Positions 1 through 11,361 of a stretch of DNA of 64,000 bases are shown piece by piece. Position 1 is the stretch's first letter. Every line of letters begins with the position of its first letter. The notes under the pieces were generated by a model. It saw nothing but the letters and a program-made list of their open reading frames with translations. It searched no databases and had not been told where the DNA came from. The DNA is from Archegozetes longisetosus (lineage: Eukaryota; Arthropoda; Arachnida; Sarcoptiformes; Trhypochthoniidae): NCBI GenBank assembly GCA_018873245.2, contig JAEMBT020000008.1, positions 1,908,001 to 1,972,000 on the forward strand. The letters run 5' to 3'. A program made the translations under genes and the position numbers.

Positions 1-1363
1 GCTTCGTAAGGAGGCTAATGGAGGAAATATTACTTATAAAGACTATCAAACACTCGAAGACGATTTCGTGCAAATGGTATTTGTCTGCGATAATGATTCT
101 AAAGATGTTATCTTAATTTTAAGAGCAGTTATCAATTTAATGTAACTGTAATGGTGTCAACGATTACAAACTGTGCTTTTAGATCATGCATGAGTCTCAA
201 ACTAATTTTTTACTTTGATTTTCATTATGCCTGATTCATATATGAACAGAAGATAACATTTTTATGTCTTACGTACTATGATTTTGACCAATATTCAAAA
301 TTTATCTAATATTTGATTTGCTTTATTTAGAATTTGCATCCTGGAGACCTTAAATCGACAGTTGAAAAATATTTAAATAAACTATTGGATCCAATAAGAG
401 AGACATTCAAGGATCCTAAACTGAAGAAACTTACAGATAGTGCTTATCCACCAATGAATAAAAGTAATTAATATTTTTATAGAATTGTAGGCTTGTAAAG
501 TATTTACTTGATATCTTCCATACATTTAATTAAATTTATTATTTAATTATGCAGAAGGAAAGATTGTCAGCTCGGAAAGTAATGATATCAATCCGTCTTT
601 ACTTGATATGAGAGTTGGAAAAATTGTTAACATTGAAAAAGTATGAAAATCTTATCAAATTTAATTCACTTTTTAGTTCAAATATCAGTATTCCTTTACT
701 AAAACCCAATATTTTAATCAAAAACCTCTTTAATCATAAATTAATAATATTACCTCAAAGACTAGAAGTTAATTAATTTTTTCACCGTGAAAATTACTGA
801 CAATAAGACCAAATAAGGTGAAAAATGAACTAATGATAATCCATTGGCTAACAAAATAAGTCCCGATATTTTAATATCAACTAAACATTAAAATAATTTT
901 ATTTGGTGTTTAGCATCCGGACGCGGATTCACTATATGTTTCACAAATCGATTTGGGAGAAGTGTCTGGTCCTCGAACTGTCGTCAGTGGTTTAGCACAA
1001 TTAGTTCCTATAGAAGAATTGAGAGACAGATTAGTAGTTGTCTTGTGTAATTTAAAACCAGCTAAAATGCGAGGTATTGAGTCCAAAGGAATGATATTAT
1101 GCGCTTCTGTTGAAGAACCGCGACAAGTGGAACCACTCAATCCTCCGACTGGTAGTCAAGTCGGTGAACGGGTTTTTGTTGAGGGATATTCGTCAGGTTT
1201 AGACTCTTTAGAACAATTGAATCCCAAGAAAAAAGTCTGGGAAAAATTACAGGTGGATCTCAAGACATCTCATCGATGTCTTGCTGAATGGCAATCGAAT
1301 CCACTCGTGACCTCACGAGGACTGATTACGTGTAAATCTATGAAGGGCGCACCCATTAAGTAA
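1..1363 (+). CDS. YARS1: Tyrosyl-tRNA synthetase, cytoplasmic (3' part)
   Basis: This is the C-terminal part of cytoplasmic TyrRS, which charges tRNA-Tyr with tyrosine; the catalytic N-terminus lies off the left edge. Exons read as 1-76, 331-463, 555-640 and 914-1363, with GT-AG junctions and phases that close; the stop is TAA at 1361-1363. The second exon encodes HPGDLK and LLDPIRE, typical of the end of the synthetase body. The last two encode the EMAPII-like tRNA-binding domain, with [36 protein letters not shown] and KSMKGAPIK, as in animal TyrRS. A possible ATTAAA poly(A) signal follows the stop near 1391. The exon assignment is seen directly; the function comes from family similarity. 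Confidence 0.95.
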
Positions 1364-1974
1364 TTGTCAATATGTAGTTTTAATTACTTTAATTAAAAGC
1401 ATCTTTGGATTATATAAATATATTTATGGAAATTATTACGATTACTATCGAGTTATTTAAACCATTGCTTTTCAAACATCACATTATTAATGATGTTTCA
1501 CTAAGAATTACGGTTTCTTACCGCAAACACGTTTCAATCCTTAAAATTTTTTCAAGTTTTGGTTTAATATAATTTAATAGTGATTCAATTTTTGATTATA
1601 TGTAATGCATTTTTATATTTAACACTAATTACTGTCATAAGTTGCGTGATTATCGCTAATAAATTTGCGTTCATTAGAGTCTGTCAATTGAGTTAATATT
1701 TCTCTTCAATGCTTTAATGATTAAAATGGACATAAATGTCTGATATAGCTATTGAATTCTACATCATTGACCGTGTTGGATAATTGCAAGTTAGCTTTTC
1801 TACCATTTATAAATTTTTTCTAATTTTGTGTCGAGGCTTTTAATATTCTGAATGCAAAATTCAAAATTGCCAAACAATTTTCTATTCAACTCAATAAGAA
1901 TTATTAAAAACAATAATTAGATGCTCTATAAAATTTTAATTTGACAAAATAAATAAATAATATGCAACACAATG
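1364..1974. other. Intergenic, between convergent genes
   Basis: AT-rich spacer between the TyrRS stop and the end of the minus-strand membrane-protein gene. I see no coding, repeat or RNA signal beyond the likely poly(A) signal. Confidence 0.5.
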
Positions 1975-2286
1975 TTAAAGTCTTTGCAAATGTGTGGTCC
2001 ATTCAGGCAAATGCATGACGTAATACACGAGATAAATACATGCCAACACCCAAAGTACCAATTGCAATGTAAATAAGAATATAGTGGACACGTTTTCAAT
2101 TTTGGCATCAATAGTCTTTTCAATTAGATCTCTGTTTCTGAAGATAGGAGTTGTCCAATAAGTGGATGTGAGGTCGAACATGAAGTAAATACAGAAGATG
2201 AGCATTGCTGGCAATCCCCATATATTGGTAACACACAGAAATCCAGATAATAGTGCACAAAGCTTTAAAATTCTATTGAAATTCAT
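1975..2286 (-). CDS. Small multi-pass membrane protein, possibly cornichon-like
   Basis: A single ORF of 103 residues starting at a true ATG (2286-2284). Two long hydrophobic stretches are visible, about residues 7-39 (perhaps two spans) and 66-91, separated by a polar segment containing TTPIFRNRDLIEK. The pattern of LP in the first stretch, a T-x-I-x-x-R segment and a final hydrophobic helix resembles the C-terminal half of cornichon-family ER export receptors. The protein is shorter than the usual 140-160 residues and the match is weak. A TATATAA-like run lies about 15 bases upstream of the ATG. It may instead be an unrelated membrane protein or the last exon of a spliced gene. Coding status is moderately supported; the family name is tentative. 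Confidence 0.45.
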   Translation of the reverse strand: MNFNRILKLCALLSGFLCVTNIWGLPAMLIFCIYFMFDLTSTYWTTPIFRNRDLIEKTIDAKIENVSTIFLFTLQLVLWVLACIYLVYYVMHLPEWTTHLQRL

Positions 2287-3118
2287 CCAATAAGTAGTTT
2301 ATATAACAGTGTCAATTTTCACAGCTAATTTTTTAACAATTGCAAAAAATCATTTTGAGCCTAAATTAGAATGCTTTTGGGAATCATAAAAGTCTAGACT
2401 TATGAAGGTTATTCATAAGTTTTTTAATAGTTATCATATTGAGACTCAAAAAGATGATGAATTGAGAAAATTCATTAAATTGATTTTGTAAACAAAATTT
2501 TGGACTTTATTTAGTTTTCTGCATATTGTTCATAGCCTATCGCACTAACATGAGCGCTGACCAAACCTAACAGGCTATATGTTTAAATCTAATAACGTTA
2601 GAGCAATCTGCATTAATGTGTAGGATAACTGCCGAAAAGGCTGTTTTTCTCGTGATCGCGCTGCTTTGAAAATAGCAATTCTTTTATAGTGTTTGCTTCA
2701 AATCACAAAGGCTTAACTCACTCTAAGATAGTGTCAACGGTAGCTGAATATACAGTTTTAATATAAAATTTTTATCGTTCAATTCATTAAAATTCGATTG
2801 TCGAACTTCTAAGGGTTGAAAATATTTCGAATATACTGTTTGTAAGACTTCATAAACATTAAACAAAACGAGATACATCTGCAAGACGATTAGCATCGAT
2901 GAGATTAAAAGGAATGAATCGCAAAGAAGAGACGGCATCCAAACTTGTTCGAGGTGAGCACACATTATTAAAGCTAAACAGAAGCTATGAAAATCAAATT
3001 TATTTCAAATTTCCAAATATTTACATAAGTTTTAAACAACTGAACTATGTGATCGTGAAATGCACGAGATTTTCATTTAGAGTAACTATTGTTGCTTTAA
3101 TTGAAAGGCTCGGATCTG
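2287..3118. other. Intergenic, nothing recognised
   Basis: AT-rich spacer between two minus-strand genes. A minus-strand open frame at 2723-2965 has no recognisable domain and I do not call it a gene. Confidence 0.4.
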
Positions 3119-3667
3119 TTAAAATTGATTTTTGAGTGAATTGGCGCTACAATTTCTTCTAAACTTTGCTCTCCTATTTTGAAACCATATTTGAATTTTG
3201 TTGATTGGCATTTTGATCTGTTTAGATAATTGGTTGATTGCAACTGAATCGGGATAATGTGTCGACTGTTCGAACAACGTCTCCAATATAGCCGTTTGAC
3301 GTGAATCAAAGTTATGCCTATTTCTTCTTTGTCTACTCAACCGATGAGTGCTTTCAGTTGAAGATGATTTTTGAAAGTTCTTATTGATTCTTACGTTGTT
3401 TACAGTTATGCGATCATTCATTTGAATAATGGACTGATCAGTAGCACTATTATAGCTACTCTGATTATTGTTATTTTGCCGCACATTTATTAGGCTTTGC
3501 GTTGAGTTGATTGTAGGAAATTGAGTGAAAATCGTATTGTGAGTCACCTCAATCTGCGAGCGAGCCGCTACTGAGGTTTTGTCATTGATCTGTTTGGCAC
3601 AATCACATATTTTCATCTGCAGCGCATTTGATTTGATTGCAACGCTTGTATTGGCCGACACATCCAT
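3119..3667 (-). CDS. Divergent paired-like (Q50) homeobox protein
   Basis: A 182-residue frame ends with a homeodomain at about residues 113-172. It starts QRRNR, has the helix-1 Leu16 and Phe20 positions, a HYPD turn and a recognition helix reading IQIWFQNRRAKFRR. Gln at the position-50 equivalent and the HYPD and AKFRR signatures place it with paired-like factors, closest by eye to Prrx types. The N-terminal 110 residues are Asn/Gln/Ser-rich with no known domain. Counting residues shows one extra amino acid in the loop between helices 1 and 2 (EQSTHYPD against the usual ERTHYPD), so the homeodomain is one residue too long. The start may be ATG at 3667, but TTGCAG just upstream (3672-3677) could be a splice acceptor, so a 5' exon is possible. 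It is expected to be a DNA-binding nuclear regulator; no paired domain is seen. Confidence 0.8.
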   Translation of the reverse strand: MDVSANTSVAIKSNALQMKICDCAKQINDKTSVAARSQIEVTHNTIFTQFPTINSTQSLINVRQNNNNQSSYNSATDQSIIQMNDRITVNNVRINKNFQKSSSTESTHRLSRQRRNRHNFDSRQTAILETLFEQSTHYPDSVAINQLSKQIKMPINKIQIWFQNRRAKFRRNCSANSLKNQF

Positions 3668-6074
3668 CGAACTGCAATTATAGACATGACTTTTGTGATA
3701 AATCTTACACAGCTTTTACTCGAGTGTCAAGTACTATATATTACTATACTTGTTATAATTATTAGAATACTAATGAATGTTTATTTAGATGCAAAACTAT
3801 AATAGCAGCTAACTTAGACTTTTGGTGTTTAATACAGAGCTCGACTGTAAGAAATATAAAGTGCAACTGGTTTGCTGACTTTACACTCGACATGTAAGTC
3901 TGATTCGCGAGCACTATCGAGAAGAAAGGAATTTAGTGGTGGTTAAATTTGTTATTTTCTACCTTAGACATATTTATCAGCTGGTTCTATACAGAGGTGA
4001 ATCTAGAAAATGGAGAGCAGGCACGCACATGGTTTATTTAGAATGACAATTGAGCTAAGTGTATCATATTTACCATGGTGTTGATTTTATATTGGCTTGA
4101 GCTGGGGTGCCTGTGCACCCTCGGCTCCTGCACAGATTCGCCGCTGCTTCTATATCTATCTACAAGTCGAATGTAGATTTACATTCATTATTCTCAATCG
4201 AAATACTCTATTATTGAATTCTATAGCAAAATTTCAGAATTCAATCAAATATACCTTCAATGTTATTCAATATATCCTATAGATTGTTAAATGTATGCAT
4301 TTAAAAGCTTTAATTAGATCCTGAATTTTTATATATAGGACTACATATAATTATGAAACTATAACACAAGATTTGAGACTTTAACATAAAACGTTGACAC
4401 AACCCTTTAAATTTGACACAATGTTCATTAACTCTATTAGATCGAATCTGCTTTTTATAGAGCTTATACTAATCAAATTTGAAAAATCTATCACTATTTC
4501 TAAGTTTATGCTCCGATAGAGGCACTCATTTCTAACTTATTCTCTTGAAAGACTCTGAAATAGAATACATAATTTCATAATAGGCTTAACTTACTGTGGA
4601 CTTACTGAATGGTAAGCTTATGCACTTTGCAATATTCAGATTTTTAAAAATAAATCCTATTAAGCTTATTATAGAAGACTCGAACCAACTGAACAAATTT
4701 GCACCAAACTTATTGAAATTTTTTTCTTTAATACAGTCATAGTTTATCTTAAGTTAATTCAAACAAAATATTATTAAATTGATAAATACCTTAAATAATA
4801 TATGTAGAATCCAACAGAACTTTGATGAATTGTCCTTTATTTATAATAAGTGACCAACAACTTCGATCAACTGTTAACATGAAGAATGTGGAGAGAGATG
4901 TCAACAAGAAATAGAATTGGAAGACAAAGTGAAACACAATGCGGCCGCTGAGTCTACTTTTGGTTACAGAATAATTAGTGCAGTCCTAAACTTATATTCA
5001 ATTTGGGGTTCTGTTGCAAAAGTCAGAGTAACTTTTTGGTTACGCACGATTGCAAGGCATGATAACTGAACGGAAGAGGAGAGACTGCGAAGACAGACAT
5101 GCAAAGAGTATGCAGAAAACAAAGTTAAACATCGCTCCACTATTGCCTTTGGGAACGATGAATTCAAGAGATGTGAGGCATTTCTGACTTTCAAGTGTGA
5201 AACGGGGACCCTTTGAGCAAACTCTTAATTTCATTAAGGCTAAAGGCCAACGGAGCGGAACTGTGCAAATGGGCGATAGAGACACGACACTATTGAAGTA
5301 CACATTTATTTTGTTACGTCCCGTTACACCAATTTATTCGCTCGATAGACATCTATTCTGTTCTCTTCTTTCCTCATTTATTGATCAAATACTATTCATA
5401 TTGAAATCTGTCACTTAAATACTGGTTTTTCTACTATTCAACAATTAATATTTTGCTTTTAGGAATATTCTTCCAAGTAATACTATCAAAACTCATACAC
5501 TTTAGGAAAAGACAATTCCTCTCATCGTGTCTTAGATACAAAACTATCCTTAATTTGTTGAAACTGAAAAGCCAAAAATAGTGCCCTTGGTTTGCAAATC
5601 AAAATTAATGTTAAAAGGATTCAATTTGAGTTAGTATTTTTGAGCTTGAAAATTCTGTATGGCCTGTATAGGAATTATTAGAAGTTATGTTTCGTAGCAA
5701 TAGCTTAACTTTAAAGCCTATAGATCTAAACAGTTTCGCGCAGGCACCTCAACAATAATATTTGCTCTATAACGAAGTTTGCATTGCGTTGCACTGCTCT
5801 GCCCAATTGTGCTCTATAGCAAAGCCTTAGAATTGATCAATTTTCTAATCAATTTATTAACATCAAGAGTATCATAATTGATAAATAAGATGATATAAAT
5901 AATGAGTAGCTATTCTTGTATTTTATACAACTTATAATCAATAATAATCAACAAATTAAAAATTTTCTAAAGGAAAAAATATCAATAAAATCAATTGAAG
6001 TGTGAATATATAGGAATATATGAAAGAATGATGGAATGTATGATGTTTTTGACTGTGATTCTCGAGACGATAAG
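3668..6074. other. Intergenic between two homeobox genes, one MITE
   Basis: About 2.4 kb between two same-strand homeobox genes. It holds the MITE at 3992-4146. The stretch 4900-5300 is less AT-rich and open in several frames, but none gives a recognisable protein. Nothing else is seen. Confidence 0.4.
3992..4146. mobile_element. hAT-type MITE, 155 bp
   Basis: The ends are inverted repeats: CAGAGGTGAATCT on the left and the complement of AGATTCGCCGCTG (CAGCGGCGAATCT) on the right, 11 of 13 matching. Flanks are GTTCTATA and CTTCTATA, an 8-base target duplication with one mismatch. Eight-base duplications and CAG-starting ends are typical of the hAT superfamily. The interior is too short for a transposase, so this is a non-autonomous element. 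Confidence 0.7.
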
Positions 6075-9000
6075 TTAGATAATAGGTGACGAGGAATGTT
6101 CATCTGAGCACTGACTTGCATTAGAATCCCCTAATGACCAGTTTGTATTACTTGACTGCTGAACATCACTACTGTTCGACCAATTAGTCCCGCAACGACT
6201 CTTATTTAAGTATTTTTTCTGTCTCGCGCGTGAATTTTGAAACCATACTTGAGTTACTCTCTTTGAAAGACCAGTCAGGGCTGCGATTCGTTCCAAGTCT
6301 TGGCCGTCGGGATTTGAATCTAGTTGAAAGTTTGCTTGAAGTACTGATAATTGCTCTTCGGTGAATGTGGTCCTCACTCGCTTCGTTTTTGAAGTCGACT
6401 TATTAGTTGGAGTAGAACTGGATTCATCGCTACAAACCGACACGTCTTGTGCTTCACCTGCCATGTTATCGAGAAAATTGGTTTTTCTTCAAGTCTGAGT
6501 TATTTTTCAACCTAATCTATACATACCTTCATTTGTTATACCGAAATGAAGCTTACAAAGCAATTTGCTTTCGTTCGTCTGATTATCAATTGTAAACTGT
6601 TCACCAGTACTTAACTGACGCTGACATAAATCACACGCAAAACATGCTAAATGATAAACATGAGAACCTGCTCTACGAACCTGATTTAGAAATCAATAAG
6701 TTTTTGATTAGTTATGAGAACAAATTCAGTTTTGATTTGTTTGAATTGTTATTTGAAATTAATTAAGAATATATTTACCCAATCAGACGCAGAAATTTGT
6801 CGATAACATTTAGAACACTTAATGGGTTGATTAATTAATTTAATATAATCATTTTTACAATATATACGACCATTTCGTAAATAACATGACCGACAATGAC
6901 TTAATGATTGATCGCATTCTGAACACCTGCAAAAATTACAAATAACCCGAAATATAGTTATAAATTTAGATTCTCAATAAATCCACAAAAATATTTTTGT
7001 TAAGCTTTTCTCAGACCTCAGGCAATTGATATGCCACTGATGGTGTCCAGACACAGATGCGATTACCGGCGAAGTGGCCAATGATAAACGACAACCATAG
7101 CATATCTGCAATATAGTTAACTTGTAAACTAGCCGCAAGTCCATTCAGTGTACTTATGAGACACTCTTGTAATATAGCCTCTTAAAAGTTAAACTGATAC
7201 TCTTTGAGAGTGCAAATCATGCCTAAACTGCGTTGAATAGTACCGGCAGACACTGAGTCTGGACAGCACAATATGTTAACATGCCTTAATCTATTGTGTC
7301 AGTTCTCTTGTCTACTAACTCAAAGGTCACTGTGATATATAGCCTCTGTTTGAAAATAACACTAAATCATATTTTTCCACTTTTTCTCTCATAGTAAGCA
7401 CTCTAAAGATGTTAAAACTCATTCAAACTTCTTATATATTCATAGGAATACTTTGTAAGTGAACTCCTAATGCAATCTCGGATTCATATCTATTACTGGA
7501 GAAGTTATTAATCGGCAATCTCCAACATCATATCTAACTCTAATGATATTTAATGAATAGTTTATGAATAATTTATTTATTATTCGGATGAAAGTGTTGT
7601 GGTTTAGCGGTGAATACGGGTTTCAAAGCACAGCCTATTCAAATCAAATCTAAAATAACTGTGGCGTCAAAAGTCAACTTTTATATGACATTTATCACAA
7701 AGAGCTTATCAAATAGATCTGAAATCTGACATCAGAATAGTCCGCAAAAAAACATTTCACTCAAAAGCTCATTGAGATGCGAGAAAAATGAGATTTAGCA
7801 CTAAAAGGATAGTACAGTGCCTTATGTTGGAGTTGTTGGCAGAAAATACTGTTGAGAAACTTTTTGCGTGTCTCGAGTTAATAAAAGCAGAACTGGCAAA
7901 ATGTGCAACAATGCATTAAGTTGAATGCGAGCAAAATATATATATAGTCAATACTACAATTTGTTATAGAGAAAAGTTAACACAAAGAGAGCGTGAAAAG
8001 GCAACCATGTCCTACTCACTCTGACAGCACCGTTTCACTACTGTTTCAACTTCACTTTTGCCACTACTTTTAAATCATATTCTCCAACAGAATCACCAGC
8101 CCTATGAGCAACCCCTCCAAGAGGCACTTCCATATACAACTGTTGCATACATTCACACCACTTGACATTTAACAATAGCCAAACGACAAAATGATGAAGT
8201 GTGAGACTACAAATGTGAGAAGTGGTTCTCAACAATACAAAACTTGCTTTACTATAAACTTTGGCTTCACTTTTCTATCACTACTTTGCCTAAAATTTAT
8301 CTTAACATCTTCAAATTTCTAATTAAACGTTTCACTCTTTAATCATTTATTTAGATTACAAATTTGATGATTATATATCAAATTCAATTTTGAAATCTGT
8401 TCGTAGCATTTTGAACTGTTACATAACTTTTTAGTGTTATGGCTAAATGGGAAATATTATTTGAAACCAATGTTGAATGGACTGGAGAGAGAGGGCCAGT
8501 GAATGACAGAGTGAATAACTTGAATGAGTCTCAGGGATGTTAGAATTGTTATTGTTCACTGAGGTTTATTTCAAACCTTTTACATAGAATTATAGGAAAA
8601 TGTGCTTTTTCAAAATGTATAACTGTTAAATGCTTGTACTGCTATAGTTGTACAAAAAATCAACAATAAAAACTTTGTTAGATGTAAATTATGTTTATTC
8701 CACTTTTATCGTATTTCTATCCATTATCTCTCCATTCAGTCAACATATGGCATGCAATCGCAATCGTTGCATTTCACATCACCGTCTAATAATGTCAAAT
8801 ACTGTCTCACTTTTTACTTTCGAGTCTTCATTTAATTATCGAAATCTTAGTTGCTTTTAATTCGAAAATAATAGCTAACTAATAAAACTAAGTTTTTTGT
8901 CCTTCAAAAAACTAATATTCAAAAGAGAATTAATGAGGTATGACTTGAGAAAATTGATCAGCTATTATGGAAAGCAACTTGAATCGTGTGAGATCAGTTG

Positions 9001-11361
9001 ATTTTCATTTTTAAGTCTTAAAGCAAAGTGTCAATTGTTCGTACTTGGAATAAAATGAGCCCAACTTGTCATTGTTGTTCCTTTACTATGAGAGCTGTGA
9101 CTTAAACTTATTTGAAGTAATTCAAAATCCGACTTAACTGAACGATTCCTTAAGTTACAACTTAAGGCTCTGATTAACAGCGAGTCTCACTCGTCAGACT
9201 TTGGGGTAAATCAAGACTTTTTGTGAACGTGTTTCAAACCAATTTATTTTACGACATGCACTCGACTCGACTCTTTAACTACTCGACAACATTTATTGTT
9301 AACGAAAAAGACTAACTTTTATTACTTTTATGGTGTGCGCAAAAATACTCGAATGTCTATTAGACTGACGATTGTATAAAAACTACTGTTTATGTTATGA
9401 TTTTAAATACTCTGTAGACATAAATGACACAATAAATATAATAAACATTTACATTCGATAACCTTAGTCATAGATAGCATACATCAAAATGTGATACCAC
9501 TAAGGCTAAGTTCACATTTTATAAAACCTTTTTTATGAAGTCATTTGAGTCCAATTTTCTCATAAAATGCGTTTCAACAATTGCTCAACATTTAATATTT
9601 GATCAAATTAAAGCTTTGGTACAACACATTTTCATCGCAAACCCAATAATTGTTAGCAAGATAACTAAATCAATCGTTATTCAGACACTAAGTAACAACT
9701 ACTGCAAAAGTATTAACTTTGAAGTGATCATAGAGTAAAGTAACGATAGGAATAATAACATTAATTATTATTGTTGTCATTTAATATCTGATTACGACGT
9801 GAATCATACTTCTTGTTTGCTTTAGTTTAGAAAACTAATAAGCTTTTTGTAGCTGCAACACTTTGTCTTCTTGCAATCAAGCCTGAACAAAGTTATCTCA
9901 TTAGCTTAGAGATATAAATGTTTGCAATGTTTTGTAATATTTGTAATTTTGCTCTAACATTTGATCACTGTTCTATCATACGACTTCAGTTATGGGCCAC
10001 TCTTGTGTAGTAATCAATGTTTCATTTACCAAGAACAAGACCACTCAGCATCTCTTGATTGTTGAAAATACAACAAATTAGGTGTTCAATTAATTGAGCA
10101 TCTGAGTCTATTTTACTTTCTTGGCCTTAAAGTTTCCAAAAAGTTCATTCCATAATAAAAACGAGCGAATATTTATCATATTAGAAACATGTCTAACTCA
10201 ATGGATATGAAGAAAAAACTACCGAAACTAAGGTTTGTAACTTTATTAATACGCAGGGCTTTGAAAAACACAGCTTTAGCAAAGTTAGTCATTCTTCAAA
10301 TCAATCAAATTATTTAAATGAGGTATCAATAAAATCAAGTTTTGAAAATTTATTTTTGTTCCTAATATGAAGTCAATCTAAGTTCTTATTGAAATAGTCT
10401 TACTCTCATTATTTAAAGCAACTTTAGTTCAATTAAAGCTCAGCTTCGATTTCAGAGTGTTCTCTCTTAAAAGATTAATTTTTTAGTACTGATAGTAAAA
10501 ATCGGGTGAGAAGATAGAAAGTTCTCAAAATGATCCAGCAAATATATTCAAATGTCACCCTATTCGGGTCACAAATATTTAGGGCAACTCCAACAGAATG
10601 ATGTTCAGCAAATTGTTTGAAAGGCTCGGCCAAATTACCGAAGCATCATCGACCAAATACTGCACATGCTTTTGTTGAACACAATGATCAAGTCTCGAAT
10701 TGATGTGATTAAGAATTAAAGTACACAGAACTCGATAGAACTTCAAGTGGAAAACTGACAGTTTGATTCGCTCTTTCAAAAAGTCACAGCAAAACAATGC
10801 TATAACAGAATATGGGTTCTGAGAACTGGACTAAAAAGTCCGAATGGCCGCCAATGCAGATTGACGCACATTTTTTATCAACGGGCAAATTGACTAGTGC
10901 CAGTTAAGCAAACAAATGGCAGAAGCTTGTGGAAACATTGGAATATCGTTTTTGAAATATCAAATCTTTTCAATTGAAATCTCTAAATGACTCAAAATGA
11001 TTTAAACTTAAGCATAGAATAATCTTAAAATAAACACTATTTCATGAACATCAAAGTTATAGACAAATGCGCTTTTATCTGATTAATTAGTTTTAAAAAA
11101 TTGATATAATCCGATATTTATTACTATGACTTAGAGTAAATGGCAAAAGGAGTTGATGTTAAGTTAGGCTAATATTGAGCACACTTGTTTTTATTAGGCT
11201 TATTACCAATCATGAGATGAACTCACCTTTTCTATAATACTTTGCGGTGACTTGTTAGGACTCGACAGCAAACTTTGAGGTGTAGACACCGGTGATGTAC
11301 AATCAGAATCACAGGTATTCAGTGATAATTGTTTCAATAGGAAGCGCTCCTGACGTATCAT
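6075..11361 (-). CDS. Awh: LIM-homeobox transcription factor, Arrowhead (LHX6/8) type
   Basis: Five coding exons on the minus strand: 11361-11227, 7105-7017, 6926-6779, 6680-6527 and 6457-6075. All junctions are GT-AG and the phases close, giving 302 residues. LIM1 (from about residue 47) starts CYGC and continues through WHINCLRC to YCKNDY. LIM2 (about 110-165) carries [26 protein letters not shown] and RQLSTGEQF. The homeodomain (about 201-260) reads [12 protein letters not shown] and [15 protein letters not shown], nearly the insect Arrowhead sequence. Expected role: a nuclear regulator of precursor and neural cell fate, with the LIM domains binding LDB/Chip cofactors. An ATG at 6464 inside the last frame is not the start, because it sits in the acceptor region. 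Intron 1 is large (about 4.1 kb), common for developmental regulators. An extra 5' exon is possible, since ATACAG lies shortly upstream of the ATG. Confidence 0.92.
7106..11226. other. Large first intron of the Arrowhead-like gene
   Basis: A 4.1 kb AT-rich intron. The only coding-like signal is a minus-strand frame at 10579-10797 that may be a reverse-transcriptase remnant. A frame at 8038-8235 shows no recognisable domain. Confidence 0.5.
10579..10797 (-). pseudogene. Possible reverse-transcriptase fragment
   Basis: The minus-strand frame contains [14 protein letters not shown], resembling the Y-x-DD box of reverse transcriptases, preceded by a [11 protein letters not shown] segment that could be the palm region of an LTR (BEL/Pao-like) element. 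It is short, surrounded by non-coding DNA, and no LTR, integrase or protease is visible. It sits inside an intron on the same strand as the host gene. The call is weak; chance resemblance is possible. Confidence 0.25.

Noticed and set aside
4964..5418. Overlapping frames on both strands
   Set aside because: No domain, leader or splice-supported extension; the local base composition alone explains the open frames.
6457..6464. ATG (MAG) as start of a short homeobox-only gene
   Set aside because: The ATGGCAG is the end of an intron; LIM-domain exons upstream join in phase.
8038..8235. 65-residue minus-strand frame in Awh intron 1
   Set aside because: No recognisable domain or splice context.
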